DNA of 64,000 nt from NCBI GenBank assembly GCA_963803115.1, contig CAWDLN010000007.1, positions 1 through 64,000 of the forward strand. Direction: 5' to 3'. The DNA is from DATBGZ01 sp963803115 (lineage in GTDB: Bacteria > Actinomycetota > Actinomycetes > Mycobacteriales > Micromonosporaceae). The translations under genes were made by a program, and so were the position numbers. Below the pieces are notes generated by a model. It did no database searches, was not told where the DNA came from, and saw nothing but the letters and a program-made list of their open reading frames with translations. Shown here piece after piece: positions 53,882 through 64,000 of this stretch. Numbering within the stretch: the stretch's first letter is position 1; the number at the start of each line of letters is the position of its first letter.

Positions 53882-56800
53882 CTACTCCTGTCTCGCGCGT
53901 GGCGCGTGCTCGATCGTACGGGTCAACACCGCCGAGAAGGCCGCGGCCAACAGCAGCAGTACGGCCGCGCCCAGCGCCCAGGCGGCCAGCGCGGCCGGGC
54001 TTGGCAGGAACGGGATGGCCAGTCCGCGGCCGCGCAGATCGACCAGCGGCAGGCGATCCCTGGTCGCCGCCCACACGAGCGCTCCGCACAGCCAGCCAAC
54101 GATCGTCGCCGCGCCGACCAGGCCGGCGTACCCGATCAGTGCTGCCGAACGGGCGTGCGACCGAGACAAACCCTGCACCCGCAGCGCGCGGACCTCGCCG
54201 GCCCGCTCGCGGCGCTCGACACCGGTGGCGACGATGAGTCCGGCCACTCCGAGCAACAAAGCGAGCGCTGCCGCGACCAGCAGGAACTGCACCCCGGTCG
54301 CGCTCGGCCGCCGCGCCGCCGCGGCCAGTTCGTCATCGAAGCGGCGCTCGCCGGCGATGGCTAGACCGGCGGCCCGGAAGCGCTGAGCCGCATCGGCCGG
54401 CGCCTCTGGCCCGAGCCAGATCTCGCCTTCGCGGCTCGCCACTGCGAGATCGCCCGAACGGATCAGGTACTCCAGATCGGTGAGTACCCCGACGTTGCCC
54501 AACCGGGGCAGGGTCCCGGGGGCGCCGACCGTCGTGCTCGGAATGCGCTCGCCGTTGGCGAGATCCAATGTGGGCAGTCGGATCCCGTTCGCCTCCAGCA
54601 CCGGCAGCGGTATCGGGGTGTCGGGTGGCGTCACCGACATTCCGCCGGCCGCAAACAGTGTGCTGTCACCCGACAGGGCCATGCCGGCCGGTACCCGATC
54701 CGCCCGCAGAGTTTCGGGATTGCGATTCATCCAGTCACCTAGCTCGGCCGGCGAGACGACCGGTGCAACCGTGCCCGGCTGGTTCACCGACTCGATGATG
54801 AGCCGGAACTCGCCGTCAACGGCACCACTGGGCACGACCGACATCGCGGTGAGCCGGCAGCCGTCCCGGCAATTCAGATCCGCCGCGTACGTCTGTCGGC
54901 CCGGGCGAAGCGCGCCCAGGTCGTAGGCGTGCGCCGGCGAGCCATCCAGCGGGGCGGCCCCGACTTGAAGGTGCAGTGTGCTGGGCGGCGTGCGTATGTC
55001 CAGCACCGCCGCGTCGACGGTCACGCTCAGGCTTCCGCCATACACCACTGTGGACTCCGCCTCGCGCGGCCGCAGCTTGGAAGCGGCTTGGTCCGCGGTC
55101 ATCGAGGCGTCCGCCGTCGGCCACAATGCCGCGCGGGTGAGCCTGGTCGTGTCCAGCGCGAGGACTCGTCGGCCGCCCGGTGCCGGTTCCACTGCGACCG
55201 CCGCCATGGCGTAGTCGCCGCGAGGATCAATCTCCCGCACCATGCGCAGCAGGATCGCCGGCGAGACCTCCGACACGCTCAGCACCCGCGGTGCGCCAAT
55301 GTCGACCGCGACCTGTTCGCGGCGAATCTCGCCGGCAGCGACGGCGGCCGTGGCCGCGAAACCGAGCAGTCCGGCGCCGATGACCACGATGGCGAACAGG
55401 TGCGAGCCGGCCCGGCGCCGGCCGAGTTGCAGTGCCGCGATGGCGAGGCCTAACCGCCCCGTGCGTAGGCACCAGCCGCCCAGTCGGGCGGCGATCGGGT
55501 CCAGGGCCGCCGCGCAGAGCAGGCTCACTGACAAGAACATCAGCGCGGGCGCCAACAGGGCCAGCCCGCCGGCCGCCTGGTCCCCGAGCGGCTCGGCCCG
55601 GAGTTGGGCCACCGCCACAACGGCGAGTACCGCAAGAAGGAAGCCAAGCGTGACGTTGCCCCAGCGGGCGCCGCGTGCCGGGACTCGGCGCAGAAGATCG
55701 GCGGCGCTGGCCGCGAGGTCGCGGCGGAGCGCGATACCCGCGGCGACCGACGCACCGGCCAGTGCGAGCGCCGCGTACGGCCAGGGCCTCAGGCTCACCG
55801 GAACGGTCGCGTCGGAGCCGAAGACCCATCGGCCGTAGAGCAGCACACCGAGGTGTCCGACGACGTAACCCGTGGCCGCCCCGGCGAGTACCGGGATGAC
55901 GCTCTCGCCGGCGGCGATCCACCACTGGTCCGCGGGGCGAATGCCGCGCAGCTTGACGATGCCAAGTTCCGATCGCCGGGATTGGGCCGTATATGTGATG
56001 GCGAGGAACAGCACGAGCCAGGACAGCCCGATGAGCGGAACCGCAGCGGTCGCAGGCATCTGTGCCACCACGGTGCGGTCGCGCTCCATGGCATTGAGCA
56101 GTGCGGGTATTTGAGAGCTCACTGAGATGGTGCCCCGAGCATTGTCCACTGTAGAGCTAACGGCGTTTCGCACGGCGCCGATCCGATCGACGGTGAGCGT
56201 GCCGGGCAGTGGGTAGGCCACGACCTCCTGCGCCTCGGCGTTGTGTACGCACGCCGCGACCGTACGGCGGTCGGTCAACACCGGTTCGCCGCCCGAGATG
56301 CCGAGGTCTGCCGACGAGAGTCCCCAATAGGGGTCGAGCCGGTCGGCGGCACGGTAGACGCCCACGACCGCGAGTGGGCACGGCGATCCGTCTGGCACCC
56401 AGACTCCGGGAACGCCTGGCCCGCCGGAGATGTACTTGGCCGGCATCACCGCCGCCGTCGAGCTGACCGCAAGCCCGACCGCCGCCCGCGCCTCGCTGAC
56501 CACGACCTCCCCCGGCGCGGCCACACACCGGCCCACTGTTAGGACGATGTGCTCGCAGAACTCCTCCCGGAACTCCAGCGACCCGTTCTTGTCGACCGGG
56601 GCCGCCCCGATCGGGTTGATGAAGCCGGGAAAACTTACCGCCGAGACGGTGGCGAATCCTTCCGTCTGGAGCAGCGACGGCGCGCGGTGCTCGAAGTCGC
56701 GCCGCCGCGCATCGTCCACCAGGGCCACCTGGAGCGGGTCATCGTCCGCGGCTCGAACCTGCACCGAGTCGATGGCGGTCAGGGTCCGCTGGGAGATAGG

Positions 56801-56956
56801 CGCCGCCGCTACCTCGGCGGCGGCGATTGCGCGGCCGGCCATCTCCGCGTACACCGGCGCGGCCACGGCCGCCGCCACAGCCAGCATCGCGAGCAGGAAC
56901 ACGGTGACTGCCTGCGTCCACTGTGAACGAATCATTGCAAGCGTCAGCCCGACCAT
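53882..56956 (-). CDS. FtsX-like permease, large
   Basis: The 1,024-residue protein has a first membrane helix at residues 8-35, a periplasmic domain of about 250 residues with two or three Cys, a central block of several helices (about 300-540), a second external domain, and C-terminal helices with the FtsX pattern LRVQGLSRSHARSAALIGYAGLVGAATIVGWL (about residues 925-957). Together with the ATPase it forms a MacB-like complex; substrate and direction are unknown. Its start overlaps the end of the second permease by 13 bases. Confidence 0.8.
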   Translation of the reverse strand: MVGLTLAMIRSQWTQAVTVFLLAMLAVAAAVAAPVYAEMAGRAIAAAEVAAAPISQRTLTAIDSVQVRAADDDPLQVALVDDARRRDFEHRAPSLLQTEGFATVSAVSFPGFINPIGAAPVDKNGSLEFREEFCEHIVLTVGRCVAAPGEVVVSEARAAVGLAVSSTAAVMPAKYISGGPGVPGVWVPDGSPCPLAVVGVYRAADRLDPYWGLSSADLGISGGEPVLTDRRTVAACVHNAEAQEVVAYPLPGTLTVDRIGAVRNAVSSTVDNARGTISVSSQIPALLNAMERDRTVVAQMPATAAVPLIGLSWLVLFLAITYTAQSRRSELGIVKLRGIRPADQWWIAAGESVIPVLAGAATGYVVGHLGVLLYGRWVFGSDATVPVSLRPWPYAALALAGASVAAGIALRRDLAASAADLLRRVPARGARWGNVTLGFLLAVLAVVAVAQLRAEPLGDQAAGGLALLAPALMFLSVSLLCAAALDPIAARLGGWCLRTGRLGLAIAALQLGRRRAGSHLFAIVVIGAGLLGFAATAAVAAGEIRREQVAVDIGAPRVLSVSEVSPAILLRMVREIDPRGDYAMAAVAVEPAPGGRRVLALDTTRLTRAALWPTADASMTADQAASKLRPREAESTVVYGGSLSVTVDAAVLDIRTPPSTLHLQVGAAPLDGSPAHAYDLGALRPGRQTYAADLNCRDGCRLTAMSVVPSGAVDGEFRLIIESVNQPGTVAPVVSPAELGDWMNRNPETLRADRVPAGMALSGDSTLFAAGGMSVTPPDTPIPLPVLEANGIRLPTLDLANGERIPSTTVGAPGTLPRLGNVGVLTDLEYLIRSGDLAVASREGEIWLGPEAPADAAQRFRAAGLAIAGERRFDDELAAAARRPSATGVQFLLVAAALALLLGVAGLIVATGVERRERAGEVRALRVQGLSRSHARSAALIGYAGLVGAATIVGWLCGALVWAATRDRLPLVDLRGRGLAIPFLPSPAALAAWALGAAVLLLLAAAFSAVLTRTIEHAPRARQE

Positions 56957-59906
56957 GGTGCCTCCGGCGGCCGGCGGCGAACAGCGCGGACCAGACCTGC
57001 GCCCGCGATCACCGCGACGATCGCATAAGCCGCCACGACCGCTGCGGTGATCTCGATCGGCGCTTCGATCGGCGGTGCCGGTGCCGGCAGATCCTGCCAG
57101 CCGTCGGCGAAGGTGGGCAGGGCCGGCGGTAGCAACCGGCTCAACGCCAGGCCGGTCACAGTACCGAGGCCCACCGCGACGGCGGCGAGCATCAAGTAGC
57201 CGCCAAAGCTGACCCGCCGGAGCGGGCCCGCGCGCATGCCCTGTCGCCGGAGCGCCGCAAGTTCGCCCGACCTCGCTCGTCGCTCGGCCACGGCGCTCAC
57301 GGCGAAGCTCATCAACGCCAGCCCCACCGCGACGACCGCGCTGAGGAGCATGACGCGCAATGCGGTTGGCGGTCCGCGCGCCCCCAACTCAGCCCGCCGA
57401 TTGGCGATACTCTCCGAGGCAAGAACCTCGACGCCGGCCAACTCGAGATTCCGCTCCGCCTGGACGGACGCCGCGGCGCCGAGCCACACCTGGAGCGTGG
57501 CGCCCCGAGGCTCCGCCGTGAGCCGTTGTGCGTACTCGAGATCGGTTAATAGTCCACTGTGGAGCACTGGCATGGCCCGACCGATTCCGGCCACTCGCAG
57601 CGGCAGGACATCCGAACCGAGCACCGCAGCTCGTGGTTCGGAGCGGTCCAGTGTGACGTCCCCCGCTAGCAGGACAGGTAACGGGGTCGGCGCGTCGGCG
57701 ACGAAGGCCGTGGTGTTGCCCGCCGCGCTGGGTTCGTCGAGGCCGGCCGCCGCTGGCGCGATGTGCAGGCCGTCCGGGGTCGCGGTGATCAGAGGTATCG
57801 GGTCATTGCCTGTCACTGTCGCGCGCCACCGGGTGCGATCGGCGAGCAGGACTGGATCGGCCGCGCCGTCGATACGGTGCACGACGACTTGCGCGCCGCC
57901 GGTGAGGGTCAACGAGAGCAGCCGGCAACCGTCGACGCACGCCTCGCGGTCCGCCCGGTACGTGTGCCGGCCGACGACGAGCGGTCCGAAGCTCACAGTC
58001 GAGGTCACGCCGTCTGCGGCCCCGATGTGCGCGAGCACCTCGGCTGCACCGCGGGACGGCGACCCAGCCTCGTACGTCGCGTCCAAGGTGAGCAGGCTCG
58101 CTCGGATCGGGACCGGTTCGTAGCCTTCGGGATGTAGCGCCGCCGCGACCGCAGTCCACTGTGGAAGGTCATACCCGGCGAGGCCCGGCACGACCGCGCT
58201 GAGGCGCGTCGCGTCGACTGCCAACACCGACGCCGCAGGGGCATTCGTGCGTACGACGGCCATTGATGCGGGGTCCGCGGCTCGCGCGGCCGCGAGCAGC
58301 TGGCCGACGCTCGCGGCCCGGACGGTAAGGACCTTGGGGGCCCCGACCTCGATAACCGCGCGTTGTTCCTGGGCGGCGGTCGAGGCGGACCAGGCGAGAA
58401 CCGTCAAGACGAGCTCCGCCAGTACGACGACAACCACTCCAAGCACGGTGGCTGCACCGGGACGGCGAGCTAGGTGGAGCGCGGCAAGCCCGGTTCCCAC
58501 GCGCCCGGAGCGCAGCGCCCGGCTGCCGATGCGGTTCGCGGCCCTGGGGACCAATCGTGCCGCGATCACCCCAACCGCAAGGGCGAGTAGCAGCGGCGCC
58601 AGTAGCGCGACACCGGCCACTCCCGCGTGGACGCTCGCCTGAAAGGCCCCGGCCACCGCGAGGGCAACGACGGCGGCGTCTACAACGGCTACCCAACGGG
58701 GGGAGCGGCGTCCACCGACTCGCTGGCTCAGTCCGGCGACCGACTCGGACAGGTCACGGCCGTCGGCGGCAACGGCCGCCGCCATGGCACCCAGTACGGC
58801 CAATGCCGCGCCCGCCGCCGCTAGCCGCCAGGCCTGCGCCTGGGCTGACGGCGTCGTCATCGGCCCGGCCAGCCGGCTTGCCAAGTATGGGCCGAGCGCA
58901 AGCCCGAGAAAGCCACCGAGCGCGAGCGGGACCGCGCTCTGCGCCACAATCAGCAGCCAAAGATCTCGTCGGCGCAGACCGCGAAGCTTGAGAAGCCCGA
59001 AGTCTGAACGGCGTTGGTCGGCCGTTCGGCGGGCAGCGAGTATGAGCGACAGCCACGAGATGAGAAGTAGAAGGCTGACACCGACGACAACCCCGTTGAG
59101 CACGATTCGCTGCTCGCCGGCGAGTCGGTCCGCCATCGAGCGCACCCCGGACACGACGACTATGCCATCGCCGCTGAGGCGGAGTGCGCCCGCTTCGCTC
59201 GCCGCAGCGAGCTGGGCTGGATCCGAGTCGCGAAAGGCCGCCGGGGTCGCGATGAGCGAGAGGCTCAGCTGAGCCCGGTTCGGCCGGAGGGCCACCAACG
59301 TCTCCGCCGAGGTGAATATGCCGACGTCCGCGAGGCGCTCGCCGGAAGCCGCCTGGAACGTCCGGCCCCAGTACAGCTCGAACGGATCAAGGGGCCGGTA
59401 CCGGCCGACCACCGTCACCGGCACCAGTGGCACCTCGTTGCGCCCGCGGATCGCCACCTGGTCGCCGACTTGCAGGTGTAGCCGATCGGCGAGCGCGCTC
59501 GGCAACAACACCTCACGGGCTTGCTCTGGACACCGCCTTCGATCGCGAGGTGGGCGCACACGTCTTCGCGGTACGCCAGCTCGTAGAGCAGTGAGTCGAC
59601 GACCGCGACCATGCTGGCGCCCGTGACGAAGGGGAAGTCGGGTAGGCCGAGTTCGCCACTCACTCGATTCGCGAACCGGCTCAGATCGGTGCTGAGGTCA
59701 GAACCTACGTCACTGTCGACGGTCGCTTCGACGACTCGTTCGGCCGGCGCGGCGTCCACGACTGAGGCGGCGGCAAGCTCCCGCAGGCTCGCCAAGACGT
59801 AACCGGGAGCCATCGCCGCGCCACTGGCAGCGACCAGGGCAAGCAGCATCAGCAGCGCGGTCTGAGCTCGCCGGCGCCACAGCGTGGCGAGGACCAGACC
59901 GAGCAT
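56944..59906 (-). pseudogene. Second FtsX-like permease, frameshifted
   Basis: The 5' piece starts at ATG 59906 (MLGLVLATLWRRRAQTALLM) and reads correctly to LAIEGG at about 59540. The rest continues in another frame from CPEQAREVLLPSALADRLHLQVGDQV. One missing base at about 59530 explains the break, and correction gives about 987 residues. The architecture matches the neighbouring permease: an N-terminal helix, an external domain, a central helix block and C-terminal FtsX helices (LRRQGMRAGPLRRVSFGGYL). The two are diverged paralogues that probably formed a heterodimer. If the shift is real, the export system has lost one subunit. Confidence 0.75.
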
Positions 59907-60165
59907 GCCGAAACTCTACGAAAACCCTGCCGAGGCGGGCGCCCCCCTTCTCCTGACCGTTACGCATGGCTCCGAGTTGCAATGTGATCCTTACCCGTGG
60001 CGCCCGGCACAAAGTCCGCGCAACCGGCGAAGACGAACGCCCTCCGGCACCGAACCTTGCTCGCCGCCAGCTTTGTTGTGGCTCTCGGAGCCCATCCATG
60101 CATGCCGCCCTCAACAGGCAAAGATCAACTACAGGTCGAGCGAAGCTACTACGCGCCGAACGGGG

Positions 60166-62259
60166 TCAGAAGGGTGGGATGTCGTCGTCGGGGTCGACTG
60201 TGGAGGGTCGGGGCTGCGGTGGTGGCGGCGGTTCAGGCTCGGGTTTCGGCGGTGGGGGTGGTGGTGCCTGGCGCAGGCAGGTGTTGCGTTCCCAGCCGGT
60301 GTCGTCGGGGTTGACCCAGAAGCGGAGGCTGTCTTCGTCGGGGTGGGTGGGTTGGGGCATGGGCTCGGTGGCGTGGCCGGGCGCCGGTGGTCGGGTGCGC
60401 TCGTAGCGGTGACCCAACGGGCTGGTCCAGACGATGTGGCCGGGTCGTGGCTGGTGCACGGTCCACCCGTGCTTGTGCCGCAGCGTGTGGTCGGGGGTAC
60501 AGGCGTTGGCCAGGTTGGCATCGCTGGTGGGGCCGCCGTTGGCGTGTTCGATGGTGTGATCCGGTTCGCAGCGGTGCGGGGCGACGCGGCAGCCCGGAAA
60601 CACGCATTGACGATCACGGATGCATATCCAGCGGCGCAGGGCAGCGTTGGGCAGCCGGTCGCGGGGGTCGCCGTTGGGTGGCCCGCCGGGGCTGTTGGCG
60701 ATGCGGTGGGCCAGGTCGGCGATCAGGTGCGTGCCAGCCCGGTGGTGGTCGGTTGACGAGTTGGGTGAGTTGGTCGCGGGTGAGGTGGAGCCAGATCTCC
60801 ACCCGTGGGTAGCCCGGCGGCGCCCCGTCGGCCCAGGGCTGGGTGGGTCGGCGGCGGATCGGCCCGACGTCTACTGGTGTGCCGTCGGGGTCGGTGAGCA
60901 CGTAGAACCAGGACGCGCTCGGGGCGGCGCTGATGCGGCGGGCGAGTTCGGCGTGTATCGGGCCGTAGCCGAGGAGGTCGCCACAGCCGCGGTCGCAACC
61001 GGCGATCGTGCCCAGCCCCACCAGCAGGCGCAGTCCCCGACCCCGAACGCGGACCCCGTCGGAGGAGGCGGCGTCCGAGGACGCCGTCGCGGCGGCAGTG
61101 GCGTCTCGGTCCTGCCGGGACTCGGCGGCGTGACGGTCCGCGCCGGCGAGATCATCCACAGTGGACTCGGTGGCGGTGTCGGGTCCCGGTTCACTGCGTC
61201 GATTGCCGTCCCCGCCCGCGTCTGGCTCTGCCTTGCTGGTTTCGCCCCGGTCTGTCGCCGACCCGCGTCTGCGTCGGCCGCGTTCGCCTCGGCCGCGCCT
61301 GGCTCGGCCGCGCCTGGCTCGGTATCGTCTGCCGCGCTCGCGTCCGGCTCGGTGGCGTGGTCGTCGGGGTTCGGGCTCGGGTCGGGGTCGGCGGGTTGGT
61401 CGCCCGGGGTGGTGGGGTTGGGTGGGGGTGGCATGGTGGCGACGAGGTGGTCGAGGAGTTGGGTTTCGGTCAGGCCGGAATAGCTGCCGTCGAGCAGGCC
61501 GAGGTAGATGTCGGTGCGGATGTGGTCGATGCGGTCGGGGTGGCCGTGGCGTTTGAGGTAGCGGGCCATGGCGTCGAGTCGGTCGCAGGCGGCGGCGACC
61601 TGGTCGGCGGGCAGGTTTTCCCCGGTGAGGTTGGCGGTGCCGTCGTGGCTGAGTACGCCGATGACTCGGCGGGCGGTGATAGCGTTTTCGTAGCGGCGCC
61701 GGGCCCAGTCGGGGTCGAGGTCGATGGCGCCGCGTTGGAGGGCGTCGATGAGTTGGGCGGTGGTCAGCTTCGGCGCGATCGGTAGCAGCCGGGCGACGAG
61801 GGCGTGGGCGTGCCGGTCGGCCAGTCCCTCGGTCCAGGAGCTGAACACCCGGGCCCGGGGCTGATCGAGGTGCCCGGCGGTCATCGCGGCCAGCACGGTC
61901 GGCAGCCGGACCGCCAGGTCGCGGGCCAGGCCGCACAGGCTGTTGGCGGCCCGGCGGGTCAACATCAACGCGGCCCGGATCTCGTTGGAGCCGACCTCAT
62001 CCCAGCTTTCCATGTCGTGCGCGCCGTAGTCGGGGTCCTTGCGGCGCATGACCTCGGCCACCGTGACCAGCAGCTGGCCGCGTTCGTGGTTGCCCTGGCG
62101 GTTGCGGGCCTTGACGACCAGCACCGCGTCGAACCCGGTCAGCGAGGGCAGGTCAAGCTCGGCCAGCGCGGCGGATAGCCGCGGCCCGGCCGGGATGGTG
62201 GCCAGCGCGGCGACCGGGGCGCTGGGCACCGGCCGGCTGCGCTTGGTCTTGACCGCCAT
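60166..62259 (-). pseudogene. DUF222/HNH endonuclease-domain protein, frameshifted
   Basis: It starts at ATG 62259 (MAVKTKRSRP). The N-terminal half is a DUF222 domain (ARNRQGNHERGQLLVTVAEVM, MLTRRAANSLCGLARDLAVRLP). A low-complexity Ala/Glu/Asp region follows. The reading then changes frame at about 61250-61350 (continuing with RVRGRGLRLLVGLGTIAGCDRG, ASWFYVLTDPDGTPVD) and again at about 60755. The final frame contains the HNH nuclease (CVFPGCRVAPHRCEPDHTIEHANGGPT) and a Pro-rich tail. At least two shifts separate DUF222 from HNH. Such proteins are repeated in many actinobacterial genomes; their role is unknown. Confidence 0.75.
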
Positions 62260-62500
62260 ACCCCAAACCATAACCGAGGGGTCCGACAAATGTTCGATCG
62301 TCAGGCCCGCCTTGCCAAGAAAGAGCCAAAAGAGAAGTACTCACAAGTAGATCCACAGTGGATGCAGATCTCAATCGCGCGTTCGCCGAGCGAGCCGGCC
62401 GAGGATGGTTGGATGCGCCCAGCTGGATCGGCGTAGGCGGAGGCCCGGGAGTCCACAGCGGACACCCGGGCCTGATAGGCGACGGTCATGCGTAACGAGG

Positions 62501-62638
62501 TCAGTAACCTGGGATGTTGCTGCCACCGGTCTCGGAACCGCCGCCGCCGAACGCGATCACGAGCCCCACGACGATGAGGACAAGCACAACGACCAGGCCG
62601 ATCCATAGCCTTGTTCGCCTAGTCGGGGTCGTCGCCAT
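62501..62638 (-). CDS. Small membrane protein, 45 residues
   Basis: It starts at ATG 62638. A basic N-terminus (ATTPTRRTRLW) leads into one membrane helix (WIGLVVVLVLIVVGLVIAF) and a Gly/Ser-rich tail ending in NIPGY. Very short proteins of this shape are common in actinomycetes, with no known role. The frame is open further upstream but not protein-like. Confidence 0.6.
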   Translation of the reverse strand: MATTPTRRTRLWIGLVVVLVLIVVGLVIAFGGGGSETGGSNIPGY

Positions 62639-63122
62639 GATCAATCGCCTCCACGCGACCAGAGCCGCCGAATCCAAGCACGCCTGCGCGGCCGAGTCGG
62701 TTCGGCCCATAACCTCCTTCAAGGCTGACCACCGAGCGAAGCCCTACGTCGAAGGTGCCCCCCGCCGGAGGTGTAATCGCCACCGCGCCGCGTGCGCCCG
62801 ATCACCGAAATCATGACTCTTCCGCCCCCGAAGCGCCACCACTCGTCAAGGGGTCCGCCGGATCAATCGCGCGTGCACCCCGCTGATTTGGCTAGAGGTT
62901 GACGCATCGCGATATCGTGCCCGCCATGAGAGTTTTGCCCTGCCGAGATGGCCGGATGCGTTGTGTTGCCTGCGAACCAGCATCGCGGTATCTCGCGTTC
63001 CGCAGGGTCTTTGGTGGTCGTGTGCGCAAGCTGCGCCCAATCCGTAGCCGACGCGGGCACGGCCTCATCGGCTGCTGACCACTTCGTCACGAACCCGCAC
63101 TAGCCAGCGGGTTACCACCGAC
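62639..63122. other. Region without a clear gene
   Basis: I see no convincing coding region in these 484 bases. On the minus strand, related phrases (ATATCGCGATGCG near 62905 and ATACCGCGATGCT near 62985) hint at a decayed duplication. Confidence 0.4.
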
Positions 63123-63480
63123 CTAGCCCATCGTGGCGCCGAAGTCGTGTTCGGCAGGCACGTTTCGATGCCAGCCGAGGCAGAACGGGTGCCCGGCGGG
63201 ATCGGCGTAGACCTGATGGCCCTCGTCGGTGTCAAGGTCGTCGGCGGCCTTGAGCAGCCGGGCACCGAGCGAGATGGCATGTTCCTGTGCGGCCCTGATG
63301 TCCTCGACGTGTAGATCGAGGTGGACCTGTTGCTGCTGCGGACCGCCGGGCCACTCGGGCGCAACGGGGTTCGGCGCGAGTTGCACGCCGAACCGCCATT
63401 TGCCGTCGACGATCACGCTATGGCCCGGCGGCGCCCCGGAGCGCCGGTCCGGTAAACCTGGTCCGTCGCTGACGTGTGCT
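63123..63480 (-). pseudogene. VOC/glyoxalase-family protein, 5'-truncated
   Basis: The readable part contains the second half of a VOC domain: FGVQLAPNPVAPEWPGGPQQQQVHLDLHVEDI (about the middle), GARLLKAADDL and YADPAGHPFCLGW at the end. The first beta-alpha-beta-beta-beta unit is missing: upstream codons in the same frame are not family-like. The likely ancestor is a single-domain protein of about 125 residues. A Glu and a His that bind metal in active members cannot be verified. Confidence 0.6.
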
Positions 63481-63587
63481 CGTGCCGTCGGCGAGCGAGC
63501 GGCCGCTATGAACGCAGAAGGGTGGGGGCACGGCCACCCGTCACTCCTCGCCACAGGAGAGGGCATCAGGCGATGGCACGGGAGCAC

Positions 63588-64000
63588 CTATCGCCCACGG
63601 GCATCACCGAGTTCGCGAACGAGGCGCTCGTACTCCGTCCGCGCACCGATCGCGTCACGGCGGTGCGGGTGAGCGTGGTAGAACCAGATCGCGTCGGCGA
63701 GAACCCACGGATGCACCGCAAGTAGCCAGATTCAACCACGGCCGCCTGGACGAACCTCGAAACAGACCGCGCCGTACAACGGGATCCGGCCTGTCGACAA
63801 TCAGGGTCAGGGAGCGCCGGCGCGTCACGCGCAGCGGTCGGCCAGGCCGCAACGCTGCCCACGGGATGGTGCGATTGCCCCACCAATCTTCCTGCACCAC
63901 CGCGGCGGGCATGAGGCGGATCTCTGGCCCTCCACGGAGCGCTGTCTTTACCAGCAGGCCACCAGCCCACCGTTGAGCAGCAGGAGCACTGACCCGACCC
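63588..64000 (-). pseudogene. Unknown gene, frameshifted and cut by the window edge
   Basis: One frame gives RLMPAAVVQEDWWGNRTIPWAALRPGRPLRVTRRRSLTLIVDRPDPVV, positions about 63925 to 63785. Near 63710 the protein-like reading moves to another frame, HPWVLADAIWFYHAHPHRRDAIGARTEYERLV, ending at the stop at 63588. Both pieces have normal codon character. I do not recognise the family. The 5' end lies beyond the window. Confidence 0.45.

Noticed and set aside
50000..59900. Export genes as part of a natural-product cluster
   Set aside because: No polyketide, peptide synthetase, lanthipeptide or terpene enzyme lies nearby; neighbours are thrC and housekeeping-like genes.

Overview
The window is GC-rich, densely coded DNA from an actinomycete, most likely Micromonosporaceae or a close relative. 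Support: an SsgA-family sporulation/division protein, mycothiol biosynthesis (mshB), the fdxA-dapC pair, an actinobacterial type of three-gene succinate dehydrogenase with a five-helix anchor, an actinomycete integrative element (RepSA-Xis-Int) beside a tRNA-Val, and AAGGGCACCTT-type intergenic hairpins that I associate with Micromonospora-like genomes. Family placement is an inference.

Layout. (1) 1-6956: remnant of an actinomycete integrative and conjugative element (AICE): repSA-xis-int end at the 3' end of tRNA-Val(CAC). Its left part is overwritten by nested insertions: a broken ExeA/TniB-like ATPase gene, an IS3-family copy, and a tyrosine-recombinase element whose terminal inverted repeat lies directly against the interrupted IS3 orfB. 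(2) 7053-14000: PGPGW membrane protein, SsgA-like protein, a secreted ExeM/NucH-like nuclease (frameshifted), a broken flippase, and a truncated ECF sigma factor coupled to an Ig-like membrane protein. (3) 14001-18177: a probable histamine module (PLP histidine decarboxylase, an unknown protein, an APC permease and an HTH/formylglycine-enzyme-like regulator with three repeats upstream). (4) 18299-20652: oxidoreductase operon. (5) 20655-24590: two nested group II introns; the inner one splits the outer reverse transcriptase directly after its YADD motif. (6) 24625-37848: thioesterase, FAD monooxygenase, dapC-fdxA, GNAT, membrane proteins, mshB, S9 peptidase, tldD-tldE. (7) 38020-43392: anchored P/A/K-rich protein, sdh operon, NUDIX hydrolase. 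(8) 43577-49279: two-component system, TetR regulator with a double palindrome, two wrecked genes, threonine synthase. (9) 49293-59906: a fused ABC exporter and a FtsX/FtsX/ATPase export operon. (10) 60166-64000: broken DUF222/HNH gene, small membrane protein, truncated VOC gene and an unknown broken gene.

How the genes work together. Core metabolism is represented by succinate oxidation (sdh), lysine and threonine synthesis (dapC, thrC) and mycothiol (mshB). TldD/TldE form a paired protease, and the histamine genes are arranged as one translationally coupled operon. A striking general feature is the number of genes broken by single-base shifts (at least nine), several of them also truncated or internally deleted. 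This suggests either decay or residual base-calling error. The best candidates for something new are the intron-in-intron arrangement, the hdc operon with its unknown protein and unusual regulator, and an over-represented CCACWGTGG palindrome scattered through the whole window.
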